Positions 27,713-36,738 of a DNA stretch of 64,000 nt are shown piece after piece. The notes below the pieces were generated by a model that had not been told where the DNA came from, searched no databases, and saw only the letters and a list, made by a program, of their open reading frames with translations. Source of the stretch: Desulfofundulus luciae (GTDB lineage Bacteria > Bacillota > Desulfotomaculia > Desulfotomaculales > Desulfovirgulaceae). The first letter of the stretch is position 1; the number at the start of each line of letters is the position of its first letter. The DNA lies in contig NZ_JAUSUX010000005.1 of the NCBI RefSeq assembly GCF_030813795.1, positions 1 through 64,000 on the forward strand. The letters are read 5' to 3'. The position numbers were made by a program, and so were the translations under genes.

Positions 27713-29305
27713 TCAGGCTGAATAAGGAATACGCACCGTCACCGTGGTTCCTTCCCCCTCCCGGGAATGCAGGGTGATCTCCCCACCGGCCGTATCCACG
27801 TGTTTTTTCACCAGATACAAACCAATACCCCGCCCATTTCCTTTGGTGGAAAAGCCCTGTTCAAATATCTGCTCCCGGAGATGTGCCGATATGCCCGCAC
27901 CCGTGTCTCGCACCCCCAGTACCAGGCCCTCCGGATCATCCCTCATGGTAAAGTGCACCTGCCGCCGGGCAGGTTCCATCTCCCGCACCGCATCAAGGGC
28001 GTTTTCCAGGAGATTGCCCAGCACCACCCCCAAGGCGGCGGCATCCATACGGGGGGGCAGGCGGGTAAGCCGGCAGGAGCGGTCGATGGACAGTTCCACC
28101 TTCAGTTCGCGGGCCCGACTGTATTTGCCCAGCAGCAACCCGGCAATACTGTAGTCACAAACGTTTTTGGTTAATAAACGGGTCAGTTTCTGCTGCTCCT
28201 CGGTAACGGCAAAGATATAGTCCACCGCCTCCTGCACCCGGTTCAACTGGAGCAAACCGGCAATGGTATGCAAACGGTTCAGATACTCGTGGTTTTGCAC
28301 TCGCAGGGCCTCTACAAAGGATTTTACACCGGTTAATTCCTCAGCCAGGCGATGTACCTCGGTACGGTCCCGGAAGGAAGCCAGCGCCCCGACAATCTCC
28401 CCCTTCACCAGTACTGGTACCCGGTTAACAATAATGACGGTGTTATTTAAAACCCGTTCCTGGTTAAACTCCGGTTGACCCGTTTGCAACACCCGGGGTA
28501 AAAAACTATCCGGGAGCACTTCGGTAATGGACCGGCCTACCACCTCGTCATCCGTACCCAACAGACGTTTGGCTTCTTCGTTGATCACGGTAATACGCAT
28601 ATTCCGGTCGATAGCAATAATACCCTCGCCCATGGCCTGCAGCATGGCCGTGCGTTCTTCCAGGATACGGGCGATCTCCTCGGGTTCCAGAGTGAACATG
28701 GCCCCTTTAATCCTGCTGGCGAGGTAGAGGGAACCCAGCAAACCGGCCAGCAACCCGATGGCCAGGGATGGGTAGAGTTGAGCCTGGATGGCCCGGAAGA
28801 GCTCGGCAAAGGTGGGGGTAATAATACCCACCACCACCACTCCCACCTGCCGCGTACCTTCATCCACCTTGATGGGAGAAAAGGCACGGACGGCCGGACC
28901 CATCACCCCGGCAGTACGGGTAATATACTCCCGGCCGGACAGGGCCGGGTCCAGATCCCGATCGGAAAATTTGCCTCCAATGCGTTCGGCCACCGGGTGA
29001 GAGTAACGCACCCGGTTCATATCCACCACGACAATGTACTCCACCCCGGTAGCCAGCCTGATTTTTTCGGCCACGGGCTGAATGACGCTGGCACCGCCGG
29101 GACGCCCCACATTATTATGTACGGCCTCCATCTGGGCCAGGGTACGGGCAATGGCCAGGGCACGCATGCCCATCTCCTCTTCAAGCAGGTGGGATACCCT
29201 AATCCCCACGAGCAGGACGGCCACTAAAATGGCCAGCACCACCGAAACAAAGGACAAAATGGCCAGCCTTGTGTGCAGGGGCAAAAAACGCCGGTAAATG
29301 TCCAA
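27713..29305 (-). CDS. dctS: CitA/DcuS-family sensor histidine kinase (DctS-like)
   Basis: A 530-residue membrane sensor. One helix (ILSFVSVVLAILVAVLLVG, about 17-36), an extracytoplasmic sCache/PAS-like domain with EYIVVVDMNRVRYSHP and AFSPI, a second helix near 180-200, a cytoplasmic PAS domain with GEGIIAIDRNMRITVIN, the phosphoacceptor box NHEYLNRLHTIAGLLQL, and an ATPase domain with GNLLENALDAV and GVRDTGAGI. The extracytoplasmic motif order matches sensors of C4-dicarboxylates or citrate. TTG 29305 follows GGGAGAGG. Confidence 0.92.
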   Translation of the reverse strand: MDIYRRFLPLHTRLAILSFVSVVLAILVAVLLVGIRVSHLLEEEMGMRALAIARTLAQMEAVHNNVGRPGGASVIQPVAEKIRLATGVEYIVVVDMNRVRYSHPVAERIGGKFSDRDLDPALSGREYITRTAGVMGPAVRAFSPIKVDEGTRQVGVVVVGIITPTFAELFRAIQAQLYPSLAIGLLAGLLGSLYLASRIKGAMFTLEPEEIARILEERTAMLQAMGEGIIAIDRNMRITVINEEAKRLLGTDDEVVGRSITEVLPDSFLPRVLQTGQPEFNQERVLNNTVIIVNRVPVLVKGEIVGALASFRDRTEVHRLAEELTGVKSFVEALRVQNHEYLNRLHTIAGLLQLNRVQEAVDYIFAVTEEQQKLTRLLTKNVCDYSIAGLLLGKYSRARELKVELSIDRSCRLTRLPPRMDAAALGVVLGNLLENALDAVREMEPARRQVHFTMRDDPEGLVLGVRDTGAGISAHLREQIFEQGFSTKGNGRGIGLYLVKKHVDTAGGEITLHSREGEGTTVTVRIPYSA

Positions 29306-29488
29306 AGCAGCCGCCTCTCCCTCAAAATATTAAGACCATTGCGATTATTAACATAATTCGATACCCGGAAACCAAACCCTCCTCAATGCCAGGGAAAATG
29401 CTGGGTGACAGCAGGAGAAACCAGCGAGGGATAGAAAAATAGCTCTGGATAGCTCTATACCTTTAGGAAACAATGCTATTGGTAATAA

Positions 29489-29549
29489 TAACCCACAGGG
29501 TTAAACAATCCCAAAGAAGGTCAATGATCCTCCCGGGCAGGCGTATAAT
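29489..29549 (+). promoter_or_regulatory. Palindrome and -10 upstream of spoVK
   Basis: TAACCC-ACA-GGGTTA is a perfect palindrome at 29489-29503, between the divergent dctS and spoVK genes. TATAAT at 29544-29549 is a good -10, with only a weak -35 (TCAATG at 29521-29526, 17-bp spacer). The remaining 280-bp gap (29306-29587) shows an 8-bp direct repeat (ATAGCTCT near 29442-29459) and no gene. Confidence 0.35.
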
Positions 29550-29587
29550 TTAAATTAAAGCCCTGGCCTGCGAGGTGATCACCTTTG

Positions 29588-30547
29588 GTGAAAATCAGGC
29601 TCTGGCAAAACCACAGTGAACAGAACGGAACTTTAGCAAATGAACGCCGGAACCTTCCTGTTTTTTCACCAGGGGGAAAACTGGAAAAAAACCATGGTGC
29701 GGGTGAAGAGCAGCGTCAGAAAAACGTCCGGGAAATTATGAAGGAACTGGACTCTTTAGTTGGTCTTGCCGGGGTAAAAAAGCTGGTGGGGGAAATCCAC
29801 GCCTTTGTGGAAATCCAGCGCCGGCGGCAAAGGGAAAAGCTGGCCACCGAACCCCAGGTCTTGCACATGGTTTTTAAGGGCAATCCGGGGACGGGTAAAA
29901 CCACCGTAGCCCGCATCATCGGCCGCCTCTTCAAAGAGGTGGGTGTTTTACCCAAAGGCCACCTGGTAGAAGTGGAAAGGGCTGACCTGGTGGGGGAATA
30001 CATCGGTCATACGGCTCAAAAAACCAGGGAGCAGATTAAGAAGGCCCTGGGAGGCATTCTCTTTATCGACGAAGCCTATTCCCTGGCCCGGGGCGGTGAA
30101 AAGGATTTTGGACGGGAAGCCATTGATGCCCTGGTCAAAGGAATGGAGGACCACAAGGACAATCTGATTCTCATCCTGGCCGGTTACCGCCAGGAGATGG
30201 AATGGTTTATGGAAAGCAACCCGGGCTTACGCTCCCGGTTTCCCATCCACATCACCTTCCCCGATTACTCCACCCCAGAGCTGCTGGCCATAGCCGACCT
30301 GATGCTTAAAAAGCGCCAGTACCATTTGTCCCCGGGAGCCCGGGACGAGCTTCGCCTCATCCTGGAGGAAACCCGATCCCTTCACGTGCACAGCGGCAAT
30401 GCCCGCCTGGTGCGCAATCTCATTGAGCGGGCCATACGCCAGCAGGCAGTTCGCCTCGTCCGCAGGGGCCAGGTCAGCCGGGAAGATTTAATGACCATCA
30501 CCCGGGAAGATATCCTCCGGGCGCATGAAAGCAACCCGGGAATTTGA
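29588..30547 (+). CDS. spoVK: SpoVK/CbxX-type AAA ATPase
   Basis: A CbxX/CfqX AAA+ ATPase resembling stage V sporulation protein K. An unconserved N-terminal tail of about 50 residues precedes ELDSLVGLAGVKKLVGEIHAFVEIQ. Walker A is GNPGTGKTTVAR, Walker B LFIDEAYSLARGG, sensor 1 region LILAGYRQEM, and an arginine finger lies in GLRSRFPIHI. B. subtilis SpoVK acts in spore maturation, and the family remodels proteins. GAGGTGAT at 29572-29579 favours GTG 29588 over TTG 29585. Confidence 0.9.
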   Translation: MKIRLWQNHSEQNGTLANERRNLPVFSPGGKLEKNHGAGEEQRQKNVREIMKELDSLVGLAGVKKLVGEIHAFVEIQRRRQREKLATEPQVLHMVFKGNPGTGKTTVARIIGRLFKEVGVLPKGHLVEVERADLVGEYIGHTAQKTREQIKKALGGILFIDEAYSLARGGEKDFGREAIDALVKGMEDHKDNLILILAGYRQEMEWFMESNPGLRSRFPIHITFPDYSTPELLAIADLMLKKRQYHLSPGARDELRLILEETRSLHVHSGNARLVRNLIERAIRQQAVRLVRRGQVSREDLMTITREDILRAHESNPGI

Positions 30548-30711
30548 CGCAACACACTCAAATGGATCAGAGCCGTCGCCCGAGAGGAGGGCTCTAGCAC
30601 TGGAAACGAATACCAAACAAGTGCAGCCGGGGTCAACACACTGCGCGCTGCGAATTGCGTGATGAAGTATTAGAAGAATACCATCTATACCATATAAAGG
30701 GGAGTCTTAGC

Positions 30712-31959
30712 TTGATTGCAACGGACTTAACCACGTTGGCGGCAGAAGTAGAAGAAGAAGTAAAGCCTTATTACGAAAAAGTCGAGGCGGTGGCACGTCA
30801 AAACCATGCCCGGGTACTGGCCGCCTTTCACCACGCCCGGGTAAGCGATTACCATTTGAAAGGTTCCACCGGTTATGGTTACGGTGACCAGGGACGGGAA
30901 ACCCTGGAAAAGGTGTACGCCCGGGCATTTCAGGCCGAGGCGGCCCTGGTGCGAGGACAAATTGTCAGCGGCACCCACGCCATTGCCCTGTGCTTGTTTG
31001 GGGTTTTGCGCCCCGGAGACGAACTGCTGGCAGTAACGGGAGCACCCTATGACACCCTCCAGGAAATGATCGGCATGCGAAGCCATGTCCCGGGATCTTT
31101 AAAGGAGTTGGGTGTCACCTACCGGCAGGTAGACCTGCTTCCCGATGGCAGTCTGAATACACAAGACATTGCCCAGGCCATTAACAAGCGCACCCGGATG
31201 GTAATGTTTCAACGTTCCCGGGGCTACAGTTTGCGCCCGTCTTTAAACCTGAACGAGATGGGCCGGGCCATCGCATGGATTAAGAAAAAACACCCCCACG
31301 TGGTAATCTTTGTGGACAACTGCTACGGTGAATTTGTCGAACCCCTGGAACCCCCGGCGGTAGGAGCTGACCTGGTGGCCGGATCGTTAATTAAGAACCC
31401 CGGCGGGGGCCTGGCTCCCAGCGGCGGTTACGTGGTAGGGAGGCAGCTTTACGTGGAAATGGCTGCCAACCGCCTGACGGCACCGGGCCTGGGCAGCGAA
31501 GTGGGACCCAGCCCCGACTACCAGCGCCTGCTCTTCCAGGGACTCTTCCTGGCTCCCCATGTGGTAGCCGAGGCTTTAAAAGGGGCCATCTTTGCCGCCC
31601 GCCTCTTTGAACGGCTGGGCTTTAAAGTAGACCCCGCACCCCAGGAAGAACGCACCGACATTGTTCAGGCCATTCTTTTGGGCTCACCCGAAAGGGTGAT
31701 CGCTTTCTGCCAGGGATTGCAGCAGTCCTCTCCCGTGGATTCCCATGTGCGGCCTCAACCGGTGGACATGCCCGGTTACAGTGATGCGGTGGTTATGGCT
31801 GCCGGCACCTTTGTGCAGGGTTCCTCCATCGAGTTGAGCGCCGACGCGCCCATGCGTGAACCTTACGCGGTGTACATGCAGGGGGGGTTGTCCAAGGAAT
31901 ATGTCCAACTGGCCGTGCTCGCGGCAGCCAGGGCGGTACTGGCGGTGGAAAAGGGATGA
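30712..31959 (+). CDS. ynbB: YnbB-type methionine gamma-lyase-like PLP enzyme
   Basis: A PLP-dependent enzyme of the 'aluminium resistance / methionine gamma-lyase-like' family, about 415 residues. Motifs include STGYGYGDQGRETLEKVYA, GQIVSGTHAIAL, IFVDNCYGEFVEP and the PLP lysine in GSLIKNPGGGLAPSGGY. The longest frame starts at 30655, but GGGGAG with a 7-nt spacer precedes TTG 30712. B. subtilis ynbB also lies near hfq. The biological substrate is not settled. A LysR gene overlaps its stop. Confidence 0.9.
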   Translation: MIATDLTTLAAEVEEEVKPYYEKVEAVARQNHARVLAAFHHARVSDYHLKGSTGYGYGDQGRETLEKVYARAFQAEAALVRGQIVSGTHAIALCLFGVLRPGDELLAVTGAPYDTLQEMIGMRSHVPGSLKELGVTYRQVDLLPDGSLNTQDIAQAINKRTRMVMFQRSRGYSLRPSLNLNEMGRAIAWIKKKHPHVVIFVDNCYGEFVEPLEPPAVGADLVAGSLIKNPGGGLAPSGGYVVGRQLYVEMAANRLTAPGLGSEVGPSPDYQRLLFQGLFLAPHVVAEALKGAIFAARLFERLGFKVDPAPQEERTDIVQAILLGSPERVIAFCQGLQQSSPVDSHVRPQPVDMPGYSDAVVMAAGTFVQGSSIELSADAPMREPYAVYMQGGLSKEYVQLAVLAAARAVLAVEKG

Positions 31960-32906
31960 ACTTAAAACAATTGGAAGCCTTTTTATGGGTAGCGGAACTG
32001 CAGAGCTTTACCCGGGCGGCCAAGCATCTTTACATGAGCCAGCCGGCAGTAAGCTTTCAAATAAAGTCGCTGGAGGAAAGCCTGGGTGCGACCCTTTTTT
32101 ACCGGGGCGATAAAAAGGTGGAACTTACCGAAGCCGGACGCCTCCTCTATCCCGAAGCCCGGCAAATATTGCGCCATTTTCAAAAAATCAAAGCCGGACT
32201 GGATGAACTGAAGGGGCTTAAAAGGGGACACCTTTGCCTGGGAGCCAGCACCATTCCCGGCGAATACCTGTTGCCCCTGTTGATCGGCCGTTTTCACCGA
32301 CATTACCCGGGAATAGAGGTTACCCTGCGCATAGCCGGAAGCGGCCAGGTCATCCGCTGGGTGCGGGAGAGGGAAATCGATCTGGGAGTCACCGGCGCAC
32401 CCGTCAAAGAGGAAGGGCTGGAATGTTTGCCCTGGTATCGGGACCGGCTGGTGCTTATTGTGGGACCGGAACACCCCTGGGCGAACCGGGAAGCGGTAAA
32501 TCCGGGTGAATTGCTGGACCAACCCCTGATCCTGCGGGAGCCAGGTTCAGGCACGCGCCGTTCCCTGGAGGAAAAACTGGCCCAGGTGGGCCATTCCCTG
32601 GAAGAAGCGCGGGTGGTGATGGAACTGGGCAGTACCCGGGCCGTAATTACGGCTGTACAGGCTGGCCTGGGGGTCAGCCTGGTTTCCGCCCTGGCCGCCG
32701 CCGAACCCCTGGCCCTGGGAAGGGTGTGCCAGGTGGCCCTGCAGAATATGGACCTGACCCGCTACCTTTATTTGATCCATGCGCCGGAATGGCCGGGGAG
32801 TTTCGCCGCCGGGGCCTTCTGGGACTTTATCCGGCAGGAAGAACGGGTAAGTGAACAAAATGAACCCAACAAAAAGGCCCCTCCAACGGAGAGACCGGCT
32901 CCTTGA
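31956..32906 (+). CDS. LysR-family transcriptional regulator
   Basis: A 316-residue LysR regulator. The N-terminal winged helix is canonical (MNLKQLEAFLWVAELQSF, then AAKHLYMSQPAVSFQIKSLE). The effector domain begins near residue 90 (GHLCLGASTIPGEYLLP), a start typical of the CysL/CbbR-like group that senses small anions or sugar phosphates. ATGA overlap with ynbB suggests co-expression and perhaps control of that enzyme. LysR genes are more often divergent from their targets, so the true target is open. Confidence 0.93.
   Translation: MNLKQLEAFLWVAELQSFTRAAKHLYMSQPAVSFQIKSLEESLGATLFYRGDKKVELTEAGRLLYPEARQILRHFQKIKAGLDELKGLKRGHLCLGASTIPGEYLLPLLIGRFHRHYPGIEVTLRIAGSGQVIRWVREREIDLGVTGAPVKEEGLECLPWYRDRLVLIVGPEHPWANREAVNPGELLDQPLILREPGSGTRRSLEEKLAQVGHSLEEARVVMELGSTRAVITAVQAGLGVSLVSALAAAEPLALGRVCQVALQNMDLTRYLYLIHAPEWPGSFAAGAFWDFIRQEERVSEQNEPNKKAPPTERPAP
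32871..32896 (-). terminator. Terminator of the mutS-hfq run
   Basis: On the minus strand a 9-bp stem (32896-32888 with 32884-32876, three G-U pairs) with a 3-nt loop is followed by TTTTT (32875-32871). It lies 13 nt after the hfq stop, inside the 3' end of the convergent LysR gene. Confidence 0.8.
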
Positions 32907-32908
32907 AT

Positions 32909-33151
32909 TTATTGTGTTTTTTGTTCGGAAAAGGTGGTGCTCATGGGACGCATAGGGCTAACGGTGGAAATGGCGTGTTTATAAACCATCATTTGCTTGC
33001 CGTCGCTTTCCAAAATGACGGTAAAATTGTCGAAGCCCCTGACCACTCCCTTTAGCTGGAAACCGTTGACCAGAAAGATGGTCACGGGAACGTTTTCCTT
33101 GCGCACCTGATTTAAAAAGGCATCCTGTAAATTTATTTGTGGCTTGCTCAT
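32909..33151 (-). CDS. hfq: RNA chaperone Hfq
   Basis: An 80-residue Sm-like RNA chaperone: [41 protein letters not shown] (Sm1) and [12 protein letters not shown] (Sm2, with the YKHA motif). It forms hexamers that bind A-rich and U-rich RNA. It follows miaA after about 30 nt, the conserved miaA-hfq order. The start ATG has CGGAGGGA upstream. Confidence 0.97.
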   Translation of the reverse strand: MSKPQINLQDAFLNQVRKENVPVTIFLVNGFQLKGVVRGFDNFTVILESDGKQMMVYKHAISTVSPMRPMSTTFSEQKTQ

Positions 33152-33183
33152 TGAAAGGTCCCTCCGTCGGTAGTTATTTTTTT

Positions 33184-34143
33184 CTAATTGCTCTTCGACG
33201 TATTTAGCAATACTCCTTCTGCACGCCTCGTAATTTCTCGGGCAACTTCCGTTAAACTGGTATATTGCCCTACATTGATCCAGTTAATCCGCTGGTCCCG
33301 TTTGAACCAGGTAAACTGCCTTTTGGCAAAACGCCGGGTGTTCCTTTTGAGCAAATAAACCGCTTCATCCAGGGTGGACAACCCCCGCAGGTAGGCGATA
33401 ATTTCCTTGTATCCGAGACCCTGCATGGAGGTTAAGCGGGGACTGTACCCCCGGTCTAAAAGGGCCTGCACTTCTTCTACCAGACCCATCTCCATCATTT
33501 GATCCACCCGGGCTTCGATGCGCCGGTACAACCATTGCCGATCCATGGTCAGTCCAAGGATTAAAAGATTATAAGGAGGCTTTTCCCCTTCTTCCCGCAA
33601 GGCGCTTGACATGGGGCGCCCCGTGAGGTGATAAACTTCCAGGGCCCGGATCACTCGCTTTAAGTTGTTGGGATGAACCCGGGCCGCCGTCTCGGGGTCC
33701 ACCTCGACCAGTCGCCGGTAAACGGCTTGCGGCCCCTTTTCTTCTGCCTCCCTCAAGAGCTTACGGCGAAAATATTCATCTACACCGGCACTGGTGAAAT
33801 GGTAGGGTTCAATTACCGAGCGAACATAAAGCCCGGTACCCCCGACTAAAAGGGGTAACTTGCCCCGCTCCCATATTTCACGGATATGTTGCCGGGCCTG
33901 CGCCTGGTAAAGGGCCACGCTGTAGGGCTCATCGGGCTCAATGATGTCAATCATATAGTGGGGAACGCCCCGCCGTTCTTCCAGTGTTGGTTTGGCCGTG
34001 CCGATATCCATATAGCGGTAGACCAGCATGGAATCGGCGGAAACAATCTCTCCCCCCAATCTTAGGGCTACCTCTACCGAAACGGCGGTTTTACCCACGG
34101 CCGTAGGACCAACCAGGACCAACAGGGGTATTGGTGTTTCCAT
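33184..34143 (-). CDS. miaA: tRNA dimethylallyltransferase MiaA
   Basis: Adds dimethylallyl to A37 of tRNAs reading UNN codons, giving i6A, the substrate of MiaB (encoded divergently from mutS here). P-loop [43 protein letters not shown] and RQFTWFKRD near the C-terminus are diagnostic. About 319 residues. ATG 34143 is preferred over TTG 34146; its A overlaps the last base of the methyltransferase stop codon, so the two genes are coupled. Confidence 0.96.
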   Translation of the reverse strand: METPIPLLVLVGPTAVGKTAVSVEVALRLGGEIVSADSMLVYRYMDIGTAKPTLEERRGVPHYMIDIIEPDEPYSVALYQAQARQHIREIWERGKLPLLVGGTGLYVRSVIEPYHFTSAGVDEYFRRKLLREAEEKGPQAVYRRLVEVDPETAARVHPNNLKRVIRALEVYHLTGRPMSSALREEGEKPPYNLLILGLTMDRQWLYRRIEARVDQMMEMGLVEEVQALLDRGYSPRLTSMQGLGYKEIIAYLRGLSTLDEAVYLLKRNTRRFAKRQFTWFKRDQRINWINVGQYTSLTEVAREITRRAEGVLLNTSKSN

Positions 34144-34946
34144 CAACCCGTTCCCCCTCTTTTTTCGATGATCCCGTAAGCCACGGGGGAGGATTTGCCA
34201 CCCTGGACCCGGGTAAAACCCAACCGGGCAAACTCACCGCTGTCCCGGCTTTCCTTCATCACCACCCGTCGCCGGGCCACCCTTACGGCTTCCTGCACAG
34301 CCTGAACTGAAAGGGGGGCGGGATTAGCTACCAGGCGCACGGGGTTGATGGCCGCGGATTTTTCAAGAGGTTTGCGAAACATGGGATCAAAGTAAACCAC
34401 ATCAAAGCTTTCTGCGGCCAACCCTTTTAAATAGGATAAATGATTGGCGCAAACCACCTCAATGCGGGCCATGGCTTCAATCAATTCCCGGGGGGCGTGG
34501 TCGCGATAGGTTTTAAGGCCGTGCTCCACAAGAACCGCGAGCACAGGGGACGACTCCACCCCTACCACCCGGCCCTGGTTACCCACCACAAAGGAAGCCA
34601 CGGTGGCGTCCACCCCCAGGCCCAGGGTGCAGTCTAAAACCCAATCCCCCGGTTGTAAGCCCATGGCTTTAATCATCCAATCAGTTTTTCCAGCTTTTAT
34701 CTCGCTTATACGCAACTTGGCCATGCTGGGGTGCAGAAAAAGCTCTTCACCATTATAGAAATAGGAAACCCGGCGGGCCGAGACCACCAGAACACCGGAA
34801 ACACCGTATTTTTTAGTCAGGGCAGGAATGGAAAGGCCGGCACGGGGTACCAGGGGCACCCCCAGCCGCGAACTTAACCGGGCAGCCAGTTCCAACTCCG
34901 GAGTACCGGCCCGGTGGCCCGTGGTGACCACGCACACGGCCGACAA
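34143..34946 (-). CDS. RsmJ-like class I SAM-dependent methyltransferase
   Basis: About 267 residues. The SAM-binding motif is LDCTLGLGVDATVASFV, with an acidic residue at GVESSP. FDVVYFDPMFRKPLEKS resembles the catalytic DPMFP-type loop of RsmJ, the 16S rRNA m2G1516 methyltransferase. An N-terminal domain of about 80 residues (LGVPLVPRAGLSIPALTKKYGVSGVLVV) precedes it. The frame opens inside mutL at 35006, but GGAGG with an 8-nt spacer points to TTG 34946, which removes the overlap. rRNA as substrate is an inference. Confidence 0.82.
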   Translation of the reverse strand: MSAVCVVTTGHRAGTPELELAARLSSRLGVPLVPRAGLSIPALTKKYGVSGVLVVSARRVSYFYNGEELFLHPSMAKLRISEIKAGKTDWMIKAMGLQPGDWVLDCTLGLGVDATVASFVVGNQGRVVGVESSPVLAVLVEHGLKTYRDHAPRELIEAMARIEVVCANHLSYLKGLAAESFDVVYFDPMFRKPLEKSAAINPVRLVANPAPLSVQAVQEAVRVARRRVVMKESRDSGEFARLGFTRVQGGKSSPVAYGIIEKRGGTG

Positions 34947-34962
34947 GAACACCACCTCCGCT

Positions 34963-36738
34963 TTAGCAGCGTTTAAAGCGCTGAGCCAGTTCCTGGTGAG
35001 AAACATGGATAATGGTGGGCCTGCCGTGGGGACAGGTAAAAGGATTCCCGGCCGCCGCCAGCTGCTCCAAAAGGGACCTGGCCTCCGCCCCGGATAGTCC
35101 TTCCCCGGCCTTTACTGCCGCCCGGCAGGCAACCTGAGCCGCCAGGTGATGCACCAGGTCCTCCCGGGATGGGGAGCGGCCGGGTTCATCCAGGTAACCA
35201 ATTATGTCCCGCAAGTAGGATTCACCTTCTCCCGGAGGGAAATCCGGTGGTAGTCCCCGTACCACCACCGTATCCTGGCTGAAGAAATCCAGTACAAATC
35301 CCAGGGAAGCAAGGAATTCCCGGTGTGCTTCCAACAGGCGGGCTTCCCGGTGGGTGAGAAAGACATTCACCGGCAGCGCAAGCATCTGGGAAGCTGCTCC
35401 CGGACCGGCCAGCGCGGCCAGGTATTTTTCATAGAGAACCCGCTCGTGGGCGGCGTGCTGGTCAACGATATACAGGCCATCCGGTCCCGCGGCTAAAAGA
35501 TAGGTTGGCATGAGCTGGCCCACATACTCTACCGCAGGGAAGGAGGGCCCGGCATGGTCATACACCGGCGCCGCTTCGACCACGTAACCCTCCCTGCCGG
35601 CCGGGGGGAGGCTGTGCGGCGGATGGTCTGGAAACAAAACCTGTTGTCTGCCGGCCTCCCGCGGGAAGAAACGGGGTACCCGTGGCAGGGGCTCCTCCCG
35701 CAAATCAGGCCCGTGCTCCCGCAGTACCGCTCCTGGAATGACCAGCCGGTTGCCCATCAGGGCCTTCCGGACGGCGCGGGTAACGGCCTCAGACACTTCC
35801 CTTTCCCGGGCCAGCCGGACCTCCAGCTTGGCCGGGTGAACATTGACATCCAGCAGTTCCGGAGCGACGGAAAGGGAAATCACCGCCACCGGGTAACGGC
35901 CGGCCGGTAAAAGGGTGTGGTATGCCTCGCACACCGCCATGGTAACCAGGGGGCTATACACGTACCGGCCGTTGATTAACACGGTGACCTGGCGGCGGTT
36001 GCTGCGGTGCAGGGTGGGCCGTCCGGTATACCCCTTTATCAGCAGCCAATCCCCGGAGCAGTCCTCTACCGGAAGCATTTCCCGGGCAAGCTCTGAACCG
36101 TAGAAGGAAGCAATGACATCCAGCAGCTTGCCGGTCCCCGGCGAGGCAAAAACCTGCCGTCGGTTATGGGTAAACCGTATGGCCACCTCCGGCCGGGACA
36201 GGGCCAGGCGGAAAACATAGTCTCCCACCACACCCCCCTCGGTGCCGGGGGACTTCATATATTTTTTCCTGGCCGGAGTGTTATAGAAAAGGTTTTCCAC
36301 GGTGACAATAGTCCCCGGAGCCAGGGCGGCGGGGCCGCTATTGATCACCTTGCCCCCTACCACCTCCAGAAAAGTTCCCCGGTCGGCAGTGGCGGTGCGG
36401 GTCTTCAGGGTCAATTTGCTTACCGCGGCTATACTGGGCAGCGCCTCTCCCCTGAAGCCCAGGGTGGTGATCCGGGAAAGATCCGCCGGCCCGCGGATTT
36501 TACTGGTAGCATGGCGTAAAAGGGCAAGCTGCGCGTCCTCCTCGTCCATGCCGCAGCCGTTGTCCCGGACCACAATGCGGGTCAGGCCCCCCTGTTCAAT
36601 TTCCACCGAGATGGTCGAAGCCCCGGCATCCAGGGAGTTCTCCACCAGTTCTTTGACCACCGAGGCCGGTCTTTCCACCACCTCACCGGCGGCAATCTGG
36701 TTGGCCGTAGTTTCATCCAGAATAACAATCTTCGGCAA
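34963..36738 (-). CDS. mutL: DNA mismatch repair protein MutL
   Basis: A 591-residue mismatch-repair ATPase/nickase. The N-terminal GHKL ATPase has ELVENSLDAGA, VRDNGCGMD and GFRGEALPSI. The C-terminal domain has the endonuclease metal motif DQHAAHERVLYEKY, plus ACRAAVKAGE and CPHGRPT that complete the zinc/manganese site, so this MutL should nick DNA as in bacteria lacking MutH. TTG 36738 follows the stop of the upstream HDAC-like gene directly, with GGGGGAA inside that gene's end. Confidence 0.96.
   Translation of the reverse strand: MPKIVILDETTANQIAAGEVVERPASVVKELVENSLDAGASTISVEIEQGGLTRIVVRDNGCGMDEEDAQLALLRHATSKIRGPADLSRITTLGFRGEALPSIAAVSKLTLKTRTATADRGTFLEVVGGKVINSGPAALAPGTIVTVENLFYNTPARKKYMKSPGTEGGVVGDYVFRLALSRPEVAIRFTHNRRQVFASPGTGKLLDVIASFYGSELAREMLPVEDCSGDWLLIKGYTGRPTLHRSNRRQVTVLINGRYVYSPLVTMAVCEAYHTLLPAGRYPVAVISLSVAPELLDVNVHPAKLEVRLAREREVSEAVTRAVRKALMGNRLVIPGAVLREHGPDLREEPLPRVPRFFPREAGRQQVLFPDHPPHSLPPAGREGYVVEAAPVYDHAGPSFPAVEYVGQLMPTYLLAAGPDGLYIVDQHAAHERVLYEKYLAALAGPGAASQMLALPVNVFLTHREARLLEAHREFLASLGFVLDFFSQDTVVVRGLPPDFPPGEGESYLRDIIGYLDEPGRSPSREDLVHHLAAQVACRAAVKAGEGLSGAEARSLLEQLAAAGNPFTCPHGRPTIIHVSHQELAQRFKRC

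Noticed and set aside
30563-30596. Stem AGAGCC/GGGCTCT after spoVK as a terminator
   Set aside because: The loop is long (about 20 nt), no T-run follows, and the pairing is not convincing.
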